Under the pieces are notes generated by a model. That model saw nothing but the letters and a program-made list of their open reading frames with translations. It was not told the DNA's origin and ran no database searches. From NCBI RefSeq assembly GCF_001429545.1, contig NZ_LMSP01000001.1:953754-1017753 (forward strand): a stretch of DNA of 64,000 nucleotides. The letters are read 5' to 3'. Source of the stretch: Paenibacillus sp. Soil787 (GTDB lineage: Bacteria > Bacillota > Bacilli > Paenibacillales > NBRC-103111). This document shows, piece by piece, positions 58,754 through 64,000 of this stretch. Each line of letters opens with the position of its first letter. Position 1 is the stretch's first letter. The position numbers and the translations under genes are program-made.

Positions 58754-59572
58754 ATGTTAAAGTTAAGAATGTTTAGTTATGTTTTATCATCTTTTGTTAT
58801 AACTGCTATGATCATCACAGGTTGTGCGAGCAAAAAGGAGCAACCTGCTGCAAGTTCAACACCAGTACCCACTGAGAAAGTAGAATTAACGATTTCTGCA
58901 GCCGCAAGCTTAACCGATGCATTCAAAGAAATTCAAACGAATTACGAGAATAAAAACAAACAAATTAAACTCAATTTTAACTTCGGAGCTTCAGGGGCTC
59001 TGCAACAGCAAATCGAACAAGGGGCTCCAGCAGATTTATTCTTTTCGGCAGCAACTAAAAATATGAAAACACTTGTCGACAAGCAGTTGATTGAACCATC
59101 ACAGCAAAAAAACTTGCTAATCAATGAACTGGTTCTCGTTGTTCCTGCTGATGGCAAAGTGACCGTACAAAAAATAGAAGATTTAACAAACGAAACGATC
59201 AAGCACTTAGCAGTCGGAGAGCCGCAAACAGTCCCTGCTGGCAGCTATGCCAAAGAAGCATTGACTAACGCGAAGCTTTGGGATACGCTTCAAGGCAAAA
59301 TCGTGCAGGCCAAGGATGTACGCCAAGTACTTACCTATGTGGAGTCCGGGAATGCCGAAGCCGGTTTTGTTTATAAGACCGATGCATTGACTTCAAAAAA
59401 CGTGAAAATAGCTTTTAGTGTTGATCCAATAACGTACACGCCCATTGAATATCCTGCCGGTATTGTAAAAGCAACAAAACACGGCAAAGAAACTGCTGAC
59501 TTTTACACCTATCTTCAAAGTAAAGAAGCCCAAGATGTGTTTGTAAAATACGGATTCTCTATTCCAAAATGA
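58754..59572 (+). CDS. modA: Molybdate ABC transporter substrate-binding lipoprotein
   Basis: A 272-residue lipoprotein with lipobox MIITGCASKK (Cys24). ModA hallmarks: VELTISAAASLTDAFKEIQ, FNFGASGALQQQIEQGAPAD, LVPADGKVTV-like VVPADGKVTV, VGEPQTVPAGSYAKEAL and SGNAEAGFVYKTDAL. It binds molybdate or tungstate outside the membrane. The start has GGAGGGG eight bases upstream. Its stop overlaps the modB start (ATGATG). Confidence 0.93.
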   Translation: MLKLRMFSYVLSSFVITAMIITGCASKKEQPAASSTPVPTEKVELTISAAASLTDAFKEIQTNYENKNKQIKLNFNFGASGALQQQIEQGAPADLFFSAATKNMKTLVDKQLIEPSQQKNLLINELVLVVPADGKVTVQKIEDLTNETIKHLAVGEPQTVPAGSYAKEALTNAKLWDTLQGKIVQAKDVRQVLTYVESGNAEAGFVYKTDALTSKNVKIAFSVDPITYTPIEYPAGIVKATKHGKETADFYTYLQSKEAQDVFVKYGFSIPK

Positions 59573-60246
59573 TGATGAAACAGATGAACTGGACAGAATT
59601 TGCTTATCCGATACTCCTTTCATTAAAGGTTGCCGTCGTATCCAGTGTTTTTGTTCTTCTGATTGGCGGATTAGCAGCTTGGGGAATGTCGCGGCGGAGC
59701 TTTCGAGGAAAGACGTTGTTAGAAACTACGTTTCTTCTGCCTTTGGTATTGCCTCCGACAGTCGTAGGCTTTATCTTGCTGGTCCTACTGGGTAAAAAGA
59801 GTTGGATTGGGTACCTCATGGAGAGTTTCTTCAATCAGTCGATCATATTTACATGGGGGGCAGCCGTAATCGCTTCAATCGTGGTGGCTTTTCCATTAGT
59901 CTATCAAACGATGAAAACCGGATTTTCCTCGGTTAACAAAGATCTGGAGGATGCAGGGAGATCAACAGGAGCAAACGAGTGGCAAGTTCTACGCTATATC
60001 ACCTTACCTTTGGCATGGCGCTCTGTTACGGCAGCTTACATTCTTGGCTTTGCTCGGGGGCTGGGGGAATTCGGTGCAACGCTTATGATAGCAGGCAACA
60101 TCCCTCACAAAACCCAAACACTGCCTACCGCCATCTATATTGCTGTTGAATCTGGTGATCAAACCCTCGCTTGGTACTGGGCAGGAGCCATAATCATTAT
60201 TTCTTTCGGACTGATGTTATTCGCAAATCACAAGCCCAAGAATTAG
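59569..60246 (+). CDS. modB: Molybdate ABC transporter permease
   Basis: A 225-residue permease with five membrane helices. The N-terminal YPILLSLKVAVVSSVFVLLI, MSRRSFRGKTLLETTFLLPL, the EAA loop DLEDAGRSTGANEWQVLRYI and the downstream FARGLGEFGATLMIAGNIPHK are typical of ModB. It is translationally coupled to modA. No modC ATPase gene follows (the next 500 bases hold no gene), as is also the case for the yvgKLM cluster of B. subtilis; an ATPase encoded elsewhere must serve it. Confidence 0.93.
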   Translation: MMMKQMNWTEFAYPILLSLKVAVVSSVFVLLIGGLAAWGMSRRSFRGKTLLETTFLLPLVLPPTVVGFILLVLLGKKSWIGYLMESFFNQSIIFTWGAAVIASIVVAFPLVYQTMKTGFSSVNKDLEDAGRSTGANEWQVLRYITLPLAWRSVTAAYILGFARGLGEFGATLMIAGNIPHKTQTLPTAIYIAVESGDQTLAWYWAGAIIIISFGLMLFANHKPKN

Positions 60247-60760
60247 AGAATTTGGATATGAAGACAACTGCCCGGAAAACTTATAAGCGTTTCATTTATA
60301 TTTTCCGGACTTGTTTAATTATTGAGGTTAATCTATTAAATGTGCCTTCTCACCAACATGAATAGGTCCCGTCAATTTTTAGCGATTGTCCAACGTGCAA
60401 TAAAGCGCCCCACCGATTAACGGATAAGGCGCTCAAAGATATGACCGATATTCCAAAGCTATTTTCCCGTGGCTATCGCAACCGGAAATAGACGTTTAAC
60501 GGACCTGGATGCCGTTAAAAGCCTATTTGGAGCGATGATTCCGAGCTTACGGACTTCAGCGCTGTTATTCGGTTTCAATCTATCTTATTTTCGCAATTTG
60601 AAGTAGATTAAGGGCTGCCGAGTCCATTAGATTTTCAAATTCAATCTTTTTCGGGGATTAACGTCGCTCCAGTCCTTTAGCCGGAAAGATGAATCTGAAG
60701 TTGATTTCGCACCCATTTCCTTACTCAACAGCTGTATGATGGCTCCTTCTATTTTTCATT
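60247..60760. other. Intergenic region with stacked inverted repeats
   Basis: The first inverted repeat is AGCGCC (about 60405) with GGCGCT (about 60428). The second is CTATTTTCC with GGAAATAG (about 60459-60492). The third is TTTAACGG with CCGTTAAA (about 60495-60519). Further on come smaller palindromes and TACGGACTTCAGCGC. The pattern of CGGAC...CCGTTA dyads resembles short filler repeats common between genes in Paenibacillus; that comparison is from memory. No gene is supported. Confidence 0.45.
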
Positions 60761-60967
60761 TCAATTCAATCTGCCGGGCTCTTTATTAACTTCAAAGTTA
60801 GTCGTATCGCTATAGCTCTCACCCATCGCCTGATAGTTAGACGGAACTTCTTCATCTGTCTGGTCCACATGATTCGAGATAGCGTTATCCGCGTTCTCTT
60901 CAGGATTCGAGGTTATGGCCCAGCTAACTGGACGTCCAAGCTTCTTATGCAATTCTTTTTGATCCAA
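60761..60967 (-). CDS. Small acidic hypothetical protein, 68 aa
   Basis: Read from TTG 60967 (GGAGG seven bases upstream): MDQKELHKKLGRPVSWAITS, then an acidic tail (NPEENADNAISNHVDQTDEE, ending NFEVNKEPGRLN). The frame also allows an upstream ATG (60988 or earlier). Low complexity and lack of hydrophobic core suggest an unstructured small protein. No family recognised. Confidence 0.5.
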   Translation of the reverse strand: MDQKELHKKLGRPVSWAITSNPEENADNAISNHVDQTDEEVPSNYQAMGESYSDTTNFEVNKEPGRLN

Positions 60968-61064
60968 AGAAATCCCTCCGTTGTCCATAACAAAATACAT
61001 TCACGTTATTGTTACTCAATGGAGAGTATTTCATTCCAGCGACATATCTGTAAGCCGCATAATA

Positions 61065-61756
61065 TTATATCGAAACCTCGAAATCCTTTACATGAACAGC
61101 AGTACCTTTAATCTCTATGCCATACCAATCATTGTTTCGTGTTACTGTTACGTGAATTCTGCCATCCCTGCCCATTTCATGGCCTTGCTCAATCAAAAGA
61201 TTTAGTGGAGAGTCAGTCTCCTTGTTCATATATTTGGCATAATAAGCTCCCATTATACCAGAAGCGGTGCCAGTAACCGGATCCTCAATCGTGCCGGAAT
61301 AGGGAGATGAAAAATGACGAGCATGCATTTGCGCATTCACATCGTATGTCTCTAAGCAAAAAGGGTGTACGGACGCCTTTGGCATTTCTTTTAATACCTC
61401 TGGAAATTGCTTATTATTCGGTTTCATTGTTCTGAAAGCACTAAGGTTTTTTATCGGGACTAACAACGTCCATATGCCCGTGCTTCCATACACTGTTGGT
61501 AGATTGGTTTCTATATCTTCTTCTTGAATTCCCATAACAGATGCCAAATCTTTCAGTGAACCATTGAACTCTTGGAATTGCGGAAGGGCCTGCTGCATCA
61601 TTATGTAAATCCCTTTATTCAGTTGTGAGTCAAGTCTAATCGATAATACGCCTGCTTTTGTTTCAATCGTCAATTCAGTTTGATCTCCAAGCACCCCTCT
61701 TGTTTTTAATGCATAAATAGTTGCCATTGTGGCGTGACCACAGAGGTTCTCCCTAT
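61065..61756 (-). pseudogene. PhzF-family isomerase, N-terminus missing
   Basis: From residues [18 protein letters not shown] onward this is a PhzF-like protein: [53 protein letters not shown]. Full-length members are about 290 residues and carry the catalytic Glu in an N-terminal NLSETTF-type motif. Here everything before the NLCGHAT motif (about 45-70 residues) is absent. Upstream codons ([11 protein letters not shown]) are only the translation of the adjacent terminator hairpin. The protein, if made, cannot be catalytic. Confidence 0.7.
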
Positions 61757-61782
61757 TATATATTTTTTTCTTCCCCAAAAAA

Positions 61783-61804
61783 GAAAAAGCTGCCGCGGCA
61801 GCTT
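61783..61804 (-). terminator. Terminator of the hybrid histidine kinase gene
   Basis: Read leftward, the perfect palindrome AAGCTGCCGCGGCAGCTT is followed by TTTCTTTTTT. It is about 55 bases after the kinase stop and overlaps the false start of the PhzF remnant. Confidence 0.82.
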
Positions 61805-61857
61805 CCAACTTTACAACATCTAACGACTCCGATCATTCGCTTGCGGGACATCTCGCT

Positions 61858-64000
61858 TCACGCCAAGTATCGATCGATCTCCATCTGAATGCGTACAATT
61901 CCCTCATGACAGACATCCAAATTGATTTCGTTTTCCATCTGTTTTTCCAAAGCCAGAACCGCCGTTAACAACGGCTCCGCGTAGAAATTGGCGGCAATAC
62001 CTTTAAGCGTATGAACCATTCTGCGTGCAGTCGCATTCTCCTGTTTGATGATAAATGGGAGGAGTTGCTCTGAGAAGTTACGGTAATCCTGCTTAAATTT
62101 CTCCATCATATATTGAAAAATGTGTATTTTGTGATCGATATTTCGCATGATTTGCGTGGTGTCTGCACCCTCGATTTCAAATAACCAACTCGGATTTAGC
62201 CACTTCTCCAGCATATCGGAAAGCTGCTTTTCATCTACTGGCTTAATCAGGATGTCATTCAGCCCAAGCTTAATAATATCCGGCCGGTCCTGCATCATGA
62301 CATCTGCTGTAAGGGCAATGATCGGGATCTTATTCATCCCTTTGAGCTTCCTCAGCCGATGTGTTGCCTCATAACCATCCATCTCAGGCATATGAATATC
62401 CATTAGAATAAGCTTCCATTCCTGCTGATCAACAAGTTCCAGAACTTCATAGCCATTCTGCGCGATAACCGCTTGGTAACCTAATTGTTCAAGAAGTCCA
62501 ATAATCACCAATTGATTAATTTCATGATCTTCCGCAACTAAAATGCTACCTTTGGACATGGAGGACAACGAGTTGCTTTCTTCAATGGCATTGTTAGCAG
62601 TGGCTTGAAATGCCTCCAGTCTACGTTGATTCAAAGCATGTAAACTTTTCTGCAACGTCAGCCTGCTGACGGGCTTAACAATAATTGCATCCGCTTTCAG
62701 TTCCGATGGCAATTCGAACATTTCATCTCTGCCTTCAAGTGTTGTAAACGCAATCACTCTCGTCTGTGTGCGATCTATCGCATCTACGACACGGCGCCAA
62801 GTGGCAGGATGCTGCATTTGATCCATTTGCATATCTAGGAATAAATAGTCTTTTGCAGAATTTGTCTTGCTATCATGTTCCAAAGAAGCAAATAAATCAG
62901 ATAAAGATGTAACTGTATCCACGTGATATTGAAAGGAACCAAGGAGCTCCGATATATGCTGCGCTACAACTGGATGATCTTCAGATAAGAGCACACGGTT
63001 ATTCCCCTGCGGCAGCCCAGCGTGCTTGTGCAGGCTTTTCGTCTCTTCCCTTACATCCCCCTTTGTGCCAAACATCAGGCTAAAATAAAAGCGGCTGCCT
63101 TCCCCAAGGACTGTATCCACCTGCAAAACACCCCCCATAGAATGCACCAAATGCTGACAAATGACAAGTCCTAACCCGGTACCGCCATACCTGCGGCTTA
63201 TGGATGTATCTGCTTGCGAGAACGGTACGAATAGCTGCGATAGCTGCTCCTTGGAAATGCCAATTCCAGAGTCTTCCATCGCAAACGAAACAACGACCCC
63301 TTCGTCCACATATCTCTCGACCCGAACTTTCAATCGGATATAGCCTTGCTTGGTAAATTTAATCGCATTATTAGATAAATTAATGAGTACTTGTTCGAGA
63401 CGGAAGGAATCCCCGCTAACGATATCCGGTAAATCTGCTGGAGTATCCAGCATGATCTCGACTCGCTTCTTGCCTATAGATACGCTGACTAGATCGGCAA
63501 CCTTTTGAAGTGATAGTTCTAGTGAGAAATCCACCATCTCTAAGGTCATTTTACCCGCTTCAATTTTGGAGAAATCAAGAATATCGTTAATCGTCGTAAG
63601 CAGGACATTCGAGGAACACTCAATTTTGTCCAAATATTCTTTTTGAATCGTCGTCAATTCTGTTCGTTGTAAGAGTAAAGAAAGTCCAATAATACCGTTA
63701 AGGGGAGTGCGTATTTCATGACTCATCCTAGCAAGAAACTTACTCTTCGCCCTGTTGGACTCATCCGCTTCTTCCCGCTTCTTCAAGTCGGTTATATCGT
63801 GTACCGTACCGGTGACCCCGGTGATTTCTGTTTTATCCTCATTGAATAAAGGGGACAAGGTGACGTTATACGCATGCTGATTGCCATCCGGAAGCAGGAA
63901 ATGGATTGCAAATTGCTGCGTTTTCCGCATCTCAATCGTTTGTTCGAATGTCCGCTGCCACTTCTTGGTGTCATCCATCTGGACCAGATCCGTTAATTGC
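61858..64000 (-). CDS. Hybrid sensor histidine kinase with PAS, two REC and HPt domains (5' end beyond window)
   Basis: At least 713 residues, with the open frame running off the right edge. Counting from ATG 63978, a PAS/PAC segment ends about residue 65 (ITGVTGTVHDITDLKKRE). HisKA has His87 in ARMSHEIRTPLNG. The HATPase has NLSNNAIKFT, DSGIGI and YGGTGLGLVICQHLV. A first REC is partly degenerate (LLSEDHPVVAQH, FLDMQM), a second REC is complete (LVAEDHEINQLV, LMDIHMPEMDG, then Lys in ILIKPV), and an HPt domain has His in MVHTLKGIAANF. This is an unorthodox phosphorelay kinase, which may be soluble or have membrane or further sensor domains beyond the edge. Confidence 0.93.
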   Translation of the reverse strand, partial: QLTDLVQMDDTKKWQRTFEQTIEMRKTQQFAIHFLLPDGNQHAYNVTLSPLFNEDKTEITGVTGTVHDITDLKKREEADESNRAKSKFLARMSHEIRTPLNGIIGLSLLLQRTELTTIQKEYLDKIECSSNVLLTTINDILDFSKIEAGKMTLEMVDFSLELSLQKVADLVSVSIGKKRVEIMLDTPADLPDIVSGDSFRLEQVLINLSNNAIKFTKQGYIRLKVRVERYVDEGVVVSFAMEDSGIGISKEQLSQLFVPFSQADTSISRRYGGTGLGLVICQHLVHSMGGVLQVDTVLGEGSRFYFSLMFGTKGDVREETKSLHKHAGLPQGNNRVLLSEDHPVVAQHISELLGSFQYHVDTVTSLSDLFASLEHDSKTNSAKDYLFLDMQMDQMQHPATWRRVVDAIDRTQTRVIAFTTLEGRDEMFELPSELKADAIIVKPVSRLTLQKSLHALNQRRLEAFQATANNAIEESNSLSSMSKGSILVAEDHEINQLVIIGLLEQLGYQAVIAQNGYEVLELVDQQEWKLILMDIHMPEMDGYEATHRLRKLKGMNKIPIIALTADVMMQDRPDIIKLGLNDILIKPVDEKQLSDMLEKWLNPSWLFEIEGADTTQIMRNIDHKIHIFQYMMEKFKQDYRNFSEQLLPFIIKQENATARRMVHTLKGIAANFYAEPLLTAVLALEKQMENEINLDVCHEGIVRIQMEIDRYLA

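Overview
The window reads as a chromosomal segment of a low-to-mid GC, endospore-forming Firmicute, most probably a Paenibacillus-like species. The reasons are strong AGGAGG-type ribosome binding sites, a GerA/GerB/GerC germinant-receptor locus, YesS/Lpl-type carbohydrate uptake genes without their own ATPase, an ABC-F ATPase, several AraC regulators and many short intergenic inverted repeats. No rRNA, tRNA, CRISPR array or intact insertion sequence was found.

Layout. 1-2.5 kb: tail of a PucR-family regulator, an amidohydrolase and an ABC substrate-binding lipoprotein whose last codons are frameshifted. 2.56-3.24 kb: a repeated element (copy A). 3.5-5.4 kb: OatA-like acyltransferase with a C-terminal SGNH domain. 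6.0-14.9 kb: a guanidine-degradation locus. Two divergently oriented guanidine-I (ykkC-type) riboswitches, each with its own terminator, control on one side two DUF1989 proteins, a biotin-dependent carboxylase and allophanate hydrolase, and on the other side an APC-type permease. 15-18.5 kb: a YefM-type antitoxin with a decayed toxin, a 51-bp tandem repeat, a LOG-protein fragment, and a MerR regulator paired with an Hsp33-like protein that lacks the zinc domain. 19-24 kb: an oxidoreductase, an ArsR-SRPBCC operon with visible operators, a small beta/gamma-crystallin-like protein, and an HxlR/DODA/DoxX cluster. 24.2-26.3 kb: a DeoR regulator with a MurA paralogue carrying Asp in place of the catalytic Cys. 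26.4-30.9 kb: AraC/GyrI-like regulator, phosphatase, ThuA protein and SDR. 31.2-34.5 kb: tandem LysM-GMC oxidoreductases. 34.7-39.3 kb: a divergent ger locus with two small membrane proteins. 39.4-48.3 kb: a GH105/ABC uptake system with two paralogous binding proteins and a membrane-bound AraC regulator, plus matching direct-repeat sites at both binding-protein genes. 49.4-52.4 kb: sugar isomerase/oxidoreductase with a divergent AraC regulator. 52.8-53.5 kb: repeated element copy B. 53.6-57.2 kb: effector-binding protein with a decayed WYL regulator, a spermidine-synthase-like protein and an ABC-F protein. 57.6-60.2 kb: an HTH-PBP regulator divergent from modAB. 61-64 kb: an N-terminally truncated PhzF gene and a hybrid histidine kinase that runs off the window.

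The most coherent system is the guanidine locus: import, carboxylation, deimination, then allophanate hydrolysis to ammonia, all under guanidine sensing. The least explained object is the roughly 675-bp element present twice (2561-3235 and 52848-53523). It is bounded by direct repeats that each fold into two consecutive hairpins and it encloses a small helix-turn-helix reading frame. Several genes show decay: a toxin, a WYL regulator, PhzF, a LOG protein, a discoidin-domain protein and a permease tail. This is therefore a rearranged accessory-rich region.
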